Below are positions 53,461 to 61,538 of a stretch of DNA of 64,000 nt, one piece after another. Source of the stretch: Streptomyces sp. NBC_00234. GTDB taxonomy: Bacteria > Actinomycetota > Actinomycetes > Streptomycetales > Streptomycetaceae. The stretch lies in NCBI RefSeq assembly GCF_036195325.1, contig NZ_CP108101.1:2356001-2420000 (forward strand), in the 5' to 3' direction. The stretch's first letter is position 1; each line of letters starts with the position of its first letter. Position numbers and translations under genes: made by a program. Below the pieces are notes generated by a model, which saw only the letters and a program-made list of their open reading frames with translations, ran no database searches and was not told where the DNA came from.

Positions 53461-53810
53461 GGCCGGGTCGGTCGTCATCGGGCACAGCGTCCACGGCGGC
53501 GTCAGACCGTAGTCGGCGAAGGGCTCTTCCAGCACGGTGCGGTGATACTCGTACGGCTCGTTGAGCAGTTCTCGACCATCGATCTGCAGGACGTCGAAGG
53601 CGATGAAGTGCGCGGGCATGACGGAGGCGAGCTGGGCGACGGTGCGCTCTCCGGAGGCTGCACGGCGTTGGACTGCCTCGAAGGAGAACCGGTCTCCCGA
53701 CCACACCACGAGTTCTGCCGTTGGATCAGGGCGCCGCGTCGGGACTGCAGGAGCGTGGGTCCGCCTGCTCGGGCGGAGGTGAACAGCAAGGCGCGGTAGC
53801 CGTCGAATTC
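53461..53810 (-). pseudogene. Broken ATP-dependent DNA ligase fragment
   Basis: Reading the minus strand, EFDGYRALLFTSARAGGPTL in one frame is followed, after a frameshift near 53710, by ELVVWSGDRFSFEAVQRRAA and AHFIAFDVLQIDGRELLNEP in another. These are the nucleotidyltransferase core of Streptomyces LigC/LigD-type ligases. The catalytic Lys of KxDG would fall at the Glu of EFDG, exactly at the left break. About 20 residues are deleted at the frameshift, and everything beyond CPMTTDPA is lost. Clearly non-functional. Confidence 0.75.
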
Positions 53811-54030
53811 CGCATGCCGCCGAAGCGGCAGCTGTCACCGCAGCGAAGACGGCAGAGTGGATGTAGCGCATCCTGGCCGGCGCTGGAGGGCAAGTACGAG
53901 AGACACTTGGCCAACCGGAGGACCAAACAGGTGCCCTCGGGCATGATGTGCGTCATGTCTGTTGGGGGACGGAACAGTTCGGTCGCACGCCTATGGATGA
54001 AAACAGGACCTGACCTGCGGAAACGTACAG
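53811..54030. other. Gene-free junction between ligase remnant and rnpB
   Basis: 220 bp with lower GC than the surroundings and no convincing ORF. It contains the promoter-distal (3') flank of rnpB and probably the right junction of the accessory segment, but no target-site duplication could be recognised. Confidence 0.4.
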
Positions 54031-54442
54031 CGGCAGACGAGTCGGGCTGTACGCCGGGTTCTGTCGCCCGGTCGCCTCGCGGCGGCCGGGGAGACGGCCA
54101 TCCATCTAGGACCGGCATTGCTACCGGTCTCGTGCGGTCTACCCGTGAACTCGGGCGGGCAGCCCTCGAACGTTCACGCAGGGCCGTCTTACGACGACCC
54201 CTCTTGACCTTGCTCCGGGTGGGGTTTACCTAGCCGCCTGAGTCACCTCAGGCGCTGGTGGTCTCTTACACCACCGTTTCACCCTTACCCGGGACCGAGG
54301 TCCCGGGCGGTCTGTTTTCTGTGGCACTGTCCCGCGAGTCACCTCGGGTGGCCGTTAGCCACCACCCTGCCCTGTGGAGCCCGGACGTTCCTCGGGAGGA
54401 TCCGAAGATCCCCACGCGGCCGTCCGCCCGGCTCGTCTGCCG
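54031..54442 (-). ncRNA. rnpB: RNase P RNA (class A)
   Basis: Catalytic RNA of RNase P, which removes tRNA 5' leaders. Read on the minus strand, the ends CGGCAGACGAG and CTCGTCTGCCG pair (outer P1 region). The conserved core is plain: GAGGAACGTCCGGGCTCC (P3/P4), the GGGCAGGGTGGTGGCTAACGG region, GGGACAGTGCCACAGAAAACAGACCGCC, GGTAAGGGTGAAACGGTG and, near the 3' end, GGCGACAGAACCCGGCGTAC. The order fits the ancestral type A fold with actinobacterial helices. Exact 5' and 3' ends are uncertain by about 5 nt. Confidence 0.96.
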
Positions 54443-54488
54443 TGCCGCCCATGCTACCCGCCGGACCCGGGGCCACCGGACGGGGCGT

Positions 54489-55067
54489 TCAGACGAACGC
54501 CCCGGACTCCAGGTCGAAGGAGAAGGGAGCCGGAAGGGCGAGCGTCTTGCCGAACGGAACGGTGCAGTGCTGGCGGTAGTCGTCCCCCTCGGGGTCGCTG
54601 AACAGGGTCAGCGAGGACTCCTCGCGGTCGACGAGGAGGTAGAGGGGAATCGGCCCGCGCGCATAACAGTGACGCTTGTCCGTGCGGTCGGCCCGGGGCT
54701 TGGACGAGGTGACCTCGACGACGAGCGCCACCCCCTCGCACGGCATCCAGGGCTCCGCTCCCCGGTACAGCCGCAGGTCGGCGGGGGCGAAGGTGCCGTC
54801 GGGGATGACGTGATTCCTCGGACAGCCTCCGCCGCTCCTGAGCTTCAGTCCCTTGTTCCCCGAAAAATCCATGTCGGTACGGCCCAGCCTGATGATCTGC
54901 TTCAGAATCAGACTGATGTAGTCCTCGTGGTCCCCGTCCGGCGGCGGCGTCACGACAATCTCCCCCTCGATCAGCTCGGCCCGGAAGCCCTCCGGCGTAT
55001 CCAGCGCCAGGAAGCCCTCCAGCAGGACGTCCGCCTGCGTGAGCGGCTCGTGCGGCATGGCACTCAT
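54489..55067 (-). CDS. Uma2-family endonuclease-like protein
   Basis: 192-residue protein of the Uma2/DUF820 restriction-endonuclease-like fold. RAELIEGEIVVTPPPDGDHE carries the conserved Glu and the PD region FAPADLRLY; ALVVEVTSSKPRADRTDKRHCYA holds the E-V-x-S and K motif. Such genes are multi-copy in Streptomyces and of unknown purpose. AAGGGG precedes ATG 55067; a second ATG three codons later is possible. Confidence 0.88.
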   Translation of the reverse strand: MSAMPHEPLTQADVLLEGFLALDTPEGFRAELIEGEIVVTPPPDGDHEDYISLILKQIIRLGRTDMDFSGNKGLKLRSGGGCPRNHVIPDGTFAPADLRLYRGAEPWMPCEGVALVVEVTSSKPRADRTDKRHCYARGPIPLYLLVDREESSLTLFSDPEGDDYRQHCTVPFGKTLALPAPFSFDLESGAFV

Positions 55068-55226
55068 GTCACGCCCCTTCCTCGGTCGCTCGCCAGATTG
55101 GGACATCGGTGGAGCCGCCGTCCGTGAGATGGGAGTTCTTCCCCCGATCGTGGCACAGGACCGCACGGACGCGCCGGAAGACGGCACGGTGCCGGTTAGA
55201 CGACCCTCGGGCCACGGTCGCCGCCC

Positions 55227-56669
55227 TCACGCGGGCGCGAACAGCACCTTCGCCGAACCCGGTTCCGCCTGCATGAGCCGCACCCGCAGCCACTCCCCCA
55301 GCGGGAGCCCGGCGGCGGTCCCCTCGATCCGGGCGACGATCGCCGGGTCCTCGATATGGACGGTGCCGACGACCGGTTCGCGGTCCTTGACGTCGACCAC
55401 GTACCCGTCGAAGACCTGCCCCACCCGGTCCTTGAGCAGCGCGGCCTCCACCAGGTCCACCGATTCGCGCTCCACGGTGTTGGCGCGGCGGGTGCCCTCG
55501 GCCATCTCCTTGGGCAGTGCGGGGAGCGCCTCCAGCACCCACTGCGGCGCCTCCCGGCCCGCGACCGCGGCGACGCAGAGCTCGGCCGCGTACCGGTCGA
55601 CGAGCCGGCGCAGCGGGGCGGTGCAGTGCGTGTAGAGGTCGGCGACCGCGGCGTGCACAGCGGGGGTGGGCAGTTCGCCGTGCTCGAAGACCGTGTACCC
55701 GGCTCCGCGCAGCAGGGTGGTGCACTCCTGGAGGAACGCGGCGTGGCTGCTCCTCTTCGGGTCGAGCGAGCGGACGAGGCGCGCGTACGGGACGTGGTGC
55801 GGCCAGTCGATGTGGAGCGCCTGGGCCGACCGCCTCAGCAGGGCGACGGCTCCGTCCGGCGCGACGGGGAGGGTACGGAGGATGCCGGTGCCCGTCTCCG
55901 CCATCAGCCGGGCGGCGGCCATGCCGGTGAGCAGGGAGATCTGGGCGTTCCAGCCGTCGGCCGGCAGCGGGGCGCGGTATTCGAGGCCGTACGCGGAGTC
56001 CCGCTCGACGATCTCCTGTTCGGGCACGTTGAGCGAGATGCCGCCGCGGGCGAGCTCCTGCCCCTCGCGGAGCCGCCCGATGTCCCTGAGCAGGGCCAGG
56101 GGCTCCTCGGCCGTGCCCGCGTAGATCCGCTGCTGGACCTCTTCGTAGGTCAGCTTGGCCCGGCTGCGTACGAGGGCCCGGCGTACGTCCGTGCCGACCG
56201 CGCGGCCCTCCTGGTCGAGGTCGATCTGCCAGAGGACGGCCGGTCTGGTCTCTCCGGGGAGCAGGCTGGCCGCGCCCTCCGAGAGGAGCGTCGGGTGCAG
56301 CGGCACCTTGCCGTCGGGGAGGTACAGCGTCGTCACCCGGCGGTGGGCCTCGGCGTCCAGTGCTCCGCCGGGCCGGACGAAGGCGGCGACGTCGGCGATC
56401 GCGTACCGCACCCGGTAGCCGCGCGGGAGCCGTTCCAGGTGCATCGCCTGGTCCAGGTCGGTGGAGGTGGGCGGGTCGATGGTGAAGAACGGCAGCTCCG
56501 TCATGTCCTGGTGGCCGGAGAGGTCCGGGGAGCTCGCGGCCTCTTCCGCCTCCGCCATCACGTCGGGCGGGAACGCGTCGGGCAGCTCCAGTTCGGCACG
56601 CAGGCCGCGCAGGGCAGCCCGTAGCGGGGTGTCCGCTGGACCGGTCACGTGAACATGGCGGCGGGGCAT
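55227..56669 (-). CDS. RNB-domain ribonuclease (RNase II/R family, short form)
   Basis: 480-residue 3'-5' exoribonuclease homologue. The metal-binding motif TIDPPTSTDLDQAM (about 62-75) supplies the catalytic Asp residues, and AIADVAAFV follows. The tail from YLYTHCTAPLRR-like sequence YTHCTAPLRRLVDRY (about 357-371) is the conserved RNB C-terminal block. Cold-shock domains of full RNase R are absent at the N-terminus; only a short S1-like tail is present. TACGCT lies 6 nt before ATG 56669, so it is probably leaderless. Confidence 0.92.
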   Translation of the reverse strand: MPRRHVHVTGPADTPLRAALRGLRAELELPDAFPPDVMAEAEEAASSPDLSGHQDMTELPFFTIDPPTSTDLDQAMHLERLPRGYRVRYAIADVAAFVRPGGALDAEAHRRVTTLYLPDGKVPLHPTLLSEGAASLLPGETRPAVLWQIDLDQEGRAVGTDVRRALVRSRAKLTYEEVQQRIYAGTAEEPLALLRDIGRLREGQELARGGISLNVPEQEIVERDSAYGLEYRAPLPADGWNAQISLLTGMAAARLMAETGTGILRTLPVAPDGAVALLRRSAQALHIDWPHHVPYARLVRSLDPKRSSHAAFLQECTTLLRGAGYTVFEHGELPTPAVHAAVADLYTHCTAPLRRLVDRYAAELCVAAVAGREAPQWVLEALPALPKEMAEGTRRANTVERESVDLVEAALLKDRVGQVFDGYVVDVKDREPVVGTVHIEDPAIVARIEGTAAGLPLGEWLRVRLMQAEPGSAKVLFAPA

Positions 56670-56675
56670 GTCCCG

Positions 56676-56681
56676 AGCGTA
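56676..56681 (-). promoter_or_regulatory. Leaderless-type -10 box of the RNB ribonuclease gene
   Basis: TACGCT on the minus strand 6 nt before ATG 56669. Confidence 0.55.
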
Positions 56682-56730
56682 GGGCGGGGGCGGGTAACCG
56701 GCATCCCGGTCGTCCGGCTCGGGCCTTTGT

Positions 56731-56750
56731 CCTCAAGCGCCGGACGGGCT
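56731..56750 (+). repeat. Streptomyces-type interspersed repeat element
   Basis: CCTCAAGCGCCGGACGGGCT resembles a short element that I recall recurring in intergenic regions of many Streptomyces genomes. One copy was seen in this window. Confidence 0.5.
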
Positions 56751-56795
56751 GGGTGGTGGTGCCCCGGTCCCGGGTTGCCCGTTCGGGGTTGGTCC

Positions 56796-57123
56796 GGGGC
56801 CCCTCCGGAGTGTCTCCTCGGGCAACGAACGTTCGGCGGGTACGGAGCGAACGAACCCGGGTATCCGTTCGTCACCCTGCGGGGACCCTCCTGCACGGCC
56901 CCGGACCGGCCGGAACGCAGCTGCGGGCCGTGCCACCGGGCGAGCCGAGACGGGACCGGTGCCGGAGGGTCCCCGCGGGCCGTGCCACCGGGAGGCAGAT
57001 GACCGCGAGACGCGGGTGGGGCCGTGCAGGAGGGTCCCCGCAGGGGCGGGCGTACGACCCGGGTTCGTTCGCTCCGTACCCGGGTGCCACGCCCGTCCCG
57101 AGGAGACACTCCGGAGGGGCCCC
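56796..57123. repeat. 328-bp composite inverted repeat
   Basis: Three perfect inverted pairs are nested about one centre: 56796-56822 with 57097-57123 (27 bp), 56837-56862 with 57057-57082 (26 bp), and 56875-56902 with 57018-57045 (28 bp). They are separated by short non-pairing interruptions of equal or nearly equal length on both sides (14/14 and 12/11 nt). The 115-bp centre contains a direct repeat of GGGCCGTGCCACCGGG. It fills the non-coding gap between the RNB gene and yaaA and could fold into one long interrupted hairpin on either strand. Confidence 0.9.
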
Positions 57124-57133
57124 ACCCAACCCA

Positions 57134-57190
57134 CCACCGCTCAGGCGGACGACCCGGGCACCCGCCCCGCCCGACCACCCACCGCTCAGG
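57134..57190 (+). repeat. Direct repeat pair before yaaA
   Basis: CCACCGCTCAGG occurs at 57134-57145 and again at 57179-57190, 45 bp apart, each followed by GGC/GG-rich sequence and CCCGGG. It sits beside the long inverted repeat. Confidence 0.6.
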
Positions 57191-57247
57191 TGGCGGCCCG
57201 GGTACGTACCCTTGCAAGGCCCGTCGCTTGCGTACGAAGGAGAACAC

Positions 57248-58048
57248 GTGCTCGTGCTGTTGCCGCCCTCCGAAGGAAAGGCCGCCTCGGGGCGTGGCGC
57301 TCCCCTGAAGCCGGAGTCCCTTTCCCTGCCGGGTCTGGCCGCCGCGCGGGAGGCCGTCCTCGACGAGCTCACCGAGCTGTGCATGGCGGACGAGGAGAAG
57401 GCCCGTGACGTGCTCGGGCTCAGTGAAGGGCTGCGCGGGGAGATCGCGAAGAACACCGAGCTCCGCACGGCGGGGACCCGGCCGGCCGGGGAGATCTACA
57501 CCGGCGTGCTGTACGACGCGCTGGACCTCGCCTCGCTGGACACCGCCGCCCGCCGGCTGGCCAACTCGTCGCTCCTGGTCTTCTCCGGGCTCTGGGGTGC
57601 CGTGCGGGTGGGCGACCGGATTCCGTCGTACCGCTGCTCGATGGGCGTGAAGCTTCCGGGCCTCGGTGCGCTCGGCGCGTACTGGCGTGCCGCGATGGCC
57701 GAGGTCATGCCGGAGGCGGCCGGGGACGGGCTCGTCCTGGATCTGCGGTCCTCGGCGTACACCGCCGCGTGGAAGCCGAAGGGTGCGGTCGCCGAGCGCA
57801 CGGCGAGCGTGCGGGTCCTGCAGTCGCAGATGGTGGACGGCGTCGAGAAGCGGTCCGTGGTCAGCCACTTCAACAAGGCGACCAAGGGCCGGATGGTGCG
57901 CGAACTGCTTCTGGCCGGTGCCCGGCCGAAGAGCCCCGCCGAGCTGGTGGACGTACTGCGCCGGCTCGGCTTCACGGTGGAGGCGCAGGCCCCCGAGCGG
58001 GCCGGGCGGGCGTGGGCGCTGGACGTGGTGGTGACGGAGATCCACTGA
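57248..58048 (+). CDS. yaaA: YaaA-family peroxide-stress protein (DUF328)
   Basis: 266-residue DNA-binding protein of the YaaA family, which lowers free iron and DNA damage during peroxide stress in E. coli. Marks: MLVLLPPSEGKA at the N-terminus, GLWGAVRVGDRIPSYRCSMGVKLPGLG in the middle and VVSHFNKATKGRMVRELL near the C-terminus. GTG 57248 has AAGGAG 5 nt upstream. Upstream open sequence through the inverted repeat is not part of the protein. Confidence 0.93.
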   Translation: MLVLLPPSEGKAASGRGAPLKPESLSLPGLAAAREAVLDELTELCMADEEKARDVLGLSEGLRGEIAKNTELRTAGTRPAGEIYTGVLYDALDLASLDTAARRLANSSLLVFSGLWGAVRVGDRIPSYRCSMGVKLPGLGALGAYWRAAMAEVMPEAAGDGLVLDLRSSAYTAAWKPKGAVAERTASVRVLQSQMVDGVEKRSVVSHFNKATKGRMVRELLLAGARPKSPAELVDVLRRLGFTVEAQAPERAGRAWALDVVVTEIH

Positions 58049-58050
58049 CG

Positions 58051-58077
58051 CGTTGCAGCATGCGCAACGCTCGTTGC
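58051..58077. promoter_or_regulatory. Triple TTGC/GCAA operator-like repeat upstream of eda
   Basis: CGTTGC-N7-GCAACG-CT-CGTTGC: three half-sites giving two overlapping perfect inverted repeats (58051-58069 and 58064-58077). It starts 3 bp after the yaaA stop and lies 32 bp before the eda ATG. Confidence 0.6.
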
Positions 58078-58108
58078 GTGGAGTGTGGCGGCGGGGCAGG
58101 ATGAGGCC

Positions 58109-58750
58109 ATGACCTCACCTGCGCCCGCCGCCGCGCCCTCCGTCCTGGATCTCGCCCCCGTCGTCCCCGTCGTCGTCCTGGAGGACGCCGCCGACGCGGT
58201 GCCGCTGGCCAGGGCCCTGGTCGCGGGCGGGCTTCCGGCGATCGAGGTGACGCTGCGGACGGCGGCGGCGCTCGACGCGATCCGGGCGATCGCGGCGGAG
58301 GTGCCGGACGCGGTCGTGGGCGCGGGCACCGTGATCTCCGTACGGAACGTCACCGACACCGTGGCCGCGGGAGCCCGCTTCCTGGTGAGCCCCGGCTGGA
58401 CGGACACGCTGCTCGACGCGATGAAGGCGTCGGGGCTGCCGTTCCTGCCGGGCGTCTCCACCACCTCCGAGGTGGTCGCGCTGCTGGAGCTCGGGGTCAC
58501 GGAGATGAAGTTCTTCCCGGCCGAGGCCGCGGGCGGCACCGCCTATCTCAAGGCGCTCTCCGCACCGCTCCCGCAGGCCAGGTTCTGCCCCACGGGCGGC
58601 ATCTCGCTCGCCTCCGCACCGACGTATCTGGCGCTGCCGAACGTCGGCTGCGTCGGCGGCAGTTGGATGGTGCCCGGCGACGCGGTGGCGGCGAAGGACT
58701 GGGCCCGGGTGGAGCAGCTGGCGCGTGAGGCGTCCGCACTGCGCGGCTGA
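58109..58750 (+). CDS. eda: KDPG/KHG aldolase
   Basis: 213-residue class I aldolase cleaving 2-keto-3-deoxy-6-phosphogluconate to pyruvate and glyceraldehyde 3-phosphate. IEVTLRTAAALDAI has the Glu and Arg of the active site, VVGAGTV follows, and the Schiff-base Lys is in EMKFFPAEAAGG. CPTGGISLASA binds phosphate. AGGATGAGG precedes ATG 58109. No edd or gluconate gene is next to it. The repeats upstream suggest its own repressor. Confidence 0.94.
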   Translation: MTSPAPAAAPSVLDLAPVVPVVVLEDAADAVPLARALVAGGLPAIEVTLRTAAALDAIRAIAAEVPDAVVGAGTVISVRNVTDTVAAGARFLVSPGWTDTLLDAMKASGLPFLPGVSTTSEVVALLELGVTEMKFFPAEAAGGTAYLKALSAPLPQARFCPTGGISLASAPTYLALPNVGCVGGSWMVPGDAVAAKDWARVEQLAREASALRG

Positions 58751-58756
58751 GAACGT

Positions 58757-59539
58757 TCAGCGCACGGCCTGGACCGCGTACAGCGTGCCGACGATGAGGG
58801 CCAGGGTGCCCAGCAGCAGCCGGAGCGCGGTCTCGGGCAGCCGGGGCTGGAGGCGGGCGCCGAGGTAGCCGCCGCAGAGTCCGCCGAGCCCGCAGGCCAG
58901 GCCGAGGGACCAGTCGGGGGCGACGTCCGCCGTCGTCGTCAGGGACAGCAGCGCGTAGGTGGCCGCGCCCACGACGGAGGTCACGAACGTGGCGGCGAGG
59001 GCCGCGGGAGCCACCTTCGCGACCGGGACTCCACGTCCGACCAGGATCGGGCCGAGCAGGGAGCCCCCGCCGATCCCGTAGATGCCCCCGGCGACACCGA
59101 CGGCCAGCGCGAGCCCGGTCGTGGCGCGGGGCGAGGGTCCGGCCGCGGCGGCGTGGTGTGCGGGGCGCAGGGTGCGGACGCACAGCCAGGCGCCCAGGGG
59201 CAGCAGGAGTACGGCGATGAAGAGGCGGAAGACGTCCGGGCCCGGGACGGCGAAGACCCGGATCACCGCTCCGGCGACCACGCCGGGCACCGTACCGAGG
59301 ACCAGCAGCCGGGTCAGCGGTCCGCGCAGCCGACCGGCGCGGTGGTGGCGCAGCAGCGCTCCGGGGCCGGCCACCACGTTGTACAGCAGGTTGGTCGGGG
59401 TCACCGCCGGGCTCGGCACCGCGAACACGCTGACCTGGACCGGCAGCAGGAACACCGCACCCGACACCCCCACCGGGGCGGTCGCCACCGAGATCAGCAG
59501 GCCCGCGGCGAAGCCGAGCGCTTCCGTCGGCCAGGTCAC
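58757..59539 (-). CDS. TauE/SafE-family membrane permease
   Basis: 260 residues with about eight hydrophobic helices in two homologous halves, each with a Gly/Pro motif (TPTNLLYNVVAGPGALLR; GGIYGIGGGSLLGPILV). Family members export sulfite, sulfoacetate or other organic anions. GTG 59539 begins two bases after the stop of the RNase H/phosphatase gene, so it is the last gene of that operon. No sulfur-metabolism gene is near. Confidence 0.9.
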   Translation of the reverse strand: MTWPTEALGFAAGLLISVATAPVGVSGAVFLLPVQVSVFAVPSPAVTPTNLLYNVVAGPGALLRHHRAGRLRGPLTRLLVLGTVPGVVAGAVIRVFAVPGPDVFRLFIAVLLLPLGAWLCVRTLRPAHHAAAAGPSPRATTGLALAVGVAGGIYGIGGGSLLGPILVGRGVPVAKVAPAALAATFVTSVVGAATYALLSLTTTADVAPDWSLGLACGLGGLCGGYLGARLQPRLPETALRLLLGTLALIVGTLYAVQAVR

Positions 59540-59541
59540 CG

Positions 59542-60795
59542 CTACCGCAGGTGCGAGGTGTCGTTCAGGAGCCGCACGGAGGCGTTGCCGTCGGCGTAGT
59601 AGGCCACGGCCGAGACGGACGCCGCCGAGAGCTCCATGCGGAACAGGGACTCCGGCGGGGCTCCGAGGGCCAGCCTGACCAGGGTCTTGATCGGGGTGAC
59701 GTGGGTGACCAGGAGCACGGTGCGGCCCTGGTAGCGGGCGACGAGCCGGTCACGGGCGGCCGATACGCGCTCGGCCACCACGGTGAAGCTCTCGCCGCCG
59801 CCCGTGGGGGCCACGTCCGGTGACGCCAGCCAGGCGTCCAGGTCGGAGGCGTACCGCTCCCGCACCTCGGCGAACGTCAGGCCCTCCCAGGCACCGAAGT
59901 CCGTCTCGCGCAGACCGTCGTCGACGCGGACGTCGAGACCGAGGCGGGCGGCCACCGCGGCTGCCGTCTCGCGGCAGCGGCGCAGCGGCGAGCTGACGAT
60001 CTCCTGGACGGTGCCCCGGTCCGCGAACGCCCGCGCGGCGTGCTCGGCCTGGCCCCGGCCGACGGCCGAGAGCTCCGGGTCGCTGCCCCCGCTGCCGGAG
60101 AACCGCTTCTCGGGGGTGAGGGCCGTTTCCCCGTGCCGCAGCAGGACGAACGTGGCGGGCGCTCCCAGGTCGGGCGCGGCCCCCCAGCCGTCCCGGGGCG
60201 TGGCGGCGGCTGCCGGAGCGGCCGTCGTACGCGGGACCATGGCCGCGCGGGCCCGCGCGGCACCGGCCGCGGCGTCGCCGGGCGGGCCGCCGACGGGCGG
60301 CAGGGCCGACGGAACCGCCCTGGGTGTGTCGAGGGCCGCCGTCGAGGACGAGGGCTCCCACTGCCTGCCCCGCTTGCCTGCGTCCATCGCCTCGTTGGCG
60401 AGCCGGTCCGCGTGCTTGTTCTCGGCGCGCGGGATCCACTCGTACGTGACGGCGGCGGACGGAAGAATCCGGGCGGCCTCCGCCGCCAGCGGCTTCATGT
60501 CGGGGTGCTTGATCTTCCAGCGGCCCGACATCTGCTCGACCACCAGCTTGGAGTCCATCCGGACGTGCACCCGCAGTGCGTCGTCCGACGGGAACAGCGC
60601 CTTCGCGGCCTTGAGTCCGGCGATGAGGCCCTTGTACTCGGCCACGTTGTTCGTCGCGACGCCGATGTACTCGGCCGTCTCGGCGAGCGGTTCGCCCGTC
60701 TCAGGATCGATGACGACGGCGCCGTATCCGGCGGGCCCCGGGTTGCCCCGGGAGCCGCCGTCGGCCTCGACGACCAGCTGGTGGGAAGCGGGCAT
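59542..60795 (-). CDS. Bifunctional RNase HI / histidine-phosphatase fusion (CobC-like)
   Basis: 417 residues. The N-terminal RNase H fold carries the catalytic residues Asp12, Glu53, Asp81 and Asp130 ([40 protein letters not shown]). An Ala/Pro linker of about 60 residues leads to a phosphoglycerate-mutase-like phosphatase with [10 protein letters not shown] and the second His in LLVTHVTP. The same fusion is known from Streptomyces and mycobacteria, where both activities have been shown. ATG overlaps the upstream zinc-ribbon stop as TAATG. Confidence 0.95.
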   Translation of the reverse strand: MPASHQLVVEADGGSRGNPGPAGYGAVVIDPETGEPLAETAEYIGVATNNVAEYKGLIAGLKAAKALFPSDDALRVHVRMDSKLVVEQMSGRWKIKHPDMKPLAAEAARILPSAAVTYEWIPRAENKHADRLANEAMDAGKRGRQWEPSSSTAALDTPRAVPSALPPVGGPPGDAAAGAARARAAMVPRTTAAPAAAATPRDGWGAAPDLGAPATFVLLRHGETALTPEKRFSGSGGSDPELSAVGRGQAEHAARAFADRGTVQEIVSSPLRRCRETAAAVAARLGLDVRVDDGLRETDFGAWEGLTFAEVRERYASDLDAWLASPDVAPTGGGESFTVVAERVSAARDRLVARYQGRTVLLVTHVTPIKTLVRLALGAPPESLFRMELSAASVSAVAYYADGNASVRLLNDTSHLR

Positions 60796-61538
60796 TACAG
60801 GCCCGACTCCGAGGTGCGGATCAGGATGCGGTGGCAGTTCTCGCAGCGCAGGACGGTGTCCGGGGACGCCGCCTTCACGTCGTTGACCTCGGTGATGTTC
60901 AGCTCCAGACGGCAGCCCTCGCAGCGCCGCTGGTAGAGGCGGGCCGCGCCGACGCCGCCCTGCTGGGCGCGCAGCTTGTCGTACAGCTTGAGGAGGTCCG
61001 CGGGAACGGCGCCCGCGACGACCTCGCGGTCCTTCGTGAGGGTCGCCGCCTCGGCGTCCAGCTCCCGGATCGCCGCGTCGCGGCGGGCGGTCGCGTCGTC
61101 GAGCTTGGCCTGCACGGCGGAGACCCGTGCGGTCAGCTCGGTGACCCGCTCCTGCGCGCCTTCGCGCCGCTCCATGATTTCGAGAACGACGTCCTCCAGG
61201 TCGCCCTGGCGCTTGGCGAGCGAGACGATCTCGCGCTGGAGGCTCTCCAGGTCCTTCGGCGAGGAGACCGCGCCGGAGTCGAGCCGCTGCTGGTCGCGGA
61301 CGGCGCGCTGGCGCACCTGGTCGACGTCCTGCTCCGCCTTGGTCTGCTCGCGGGTGGTGTCGCTCTCCTCGGTCTGGGAGGCGACCAGCAGGTCACGCAG
61401 CTGGGCGAGGTCGTTGTTGAGTGCGTCGATCTCGGCGTGCTCGGGCAGCGACCTGGCCTTGTGGGACGCCTGCGACAGACGTACGTCGAGGGCCTGGACT
61501 TCGAGGAGTCGGATCTGGTCGGCGGGCGCGGCGTTCAG
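60795..61538 (-). CDS. Coiled-coil zinc-ribbon protein with CTG start
   Basis: 247 residues: a long helical hairpin (about 20-180, rich in Glu, Arg and Gln) and a C-terminal zinc ribbon CEGC...CENC (about 204-232). The family (C4-type zinc ribbon, DUF164-like) is conserved next to nif3 in actinobacteria and is presumed to bind nucleic acid. The protein family starts NAAPADQIRLL; the only codon available there is CTG 61538, which overlaps the nif3 stop as CTGA and has GGAG 7 nt upstream. No in-frame ATG, GTG or TTG is close by, so a CTG start with translational coupling is inferred. Confidence 0.88.
   Translation of the reverse strand: MNAAPADQIRLLEVQALDVRLSQASHKARSLPEHAEIDALNNDLAQLRDLLVASQTEESDTTREQTKAEQDVDQVRQRAVRDQQRLDSGAVSSPKDLESLQREIVSLAKRQGDLEDVVLEIMERREGAQERVTELTARVSAVQAKLDDATARRDAAIRELDAEAATLTKDREVVAGAVPADLLKLYDKLRAQQGGVGAARLYQRRCEGCRLELNITEVNDVKAASPDTVLRCENCHRILIRTSESGL

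Noticed and set aside
54258..55127. Open frame overlapping rnpB and the Uma2 gene on the plus strand
   Set aside because: It crosses a structural RNA and lies antisense to a recognised gene.
57134..57190. Possible short CRISPR-like direct repeats
   Set aside because: Only two 12-bp copies 45 bp apart, no array and no cas genes.
56753..57247. In-frame open sequence leading into yaaA through the inverted repeat
   Set aside because: Derived from palindromic repeat sequence; the YaaA family starts at MLVLLPPSEGK and AAGGAG marks GTG 57248.
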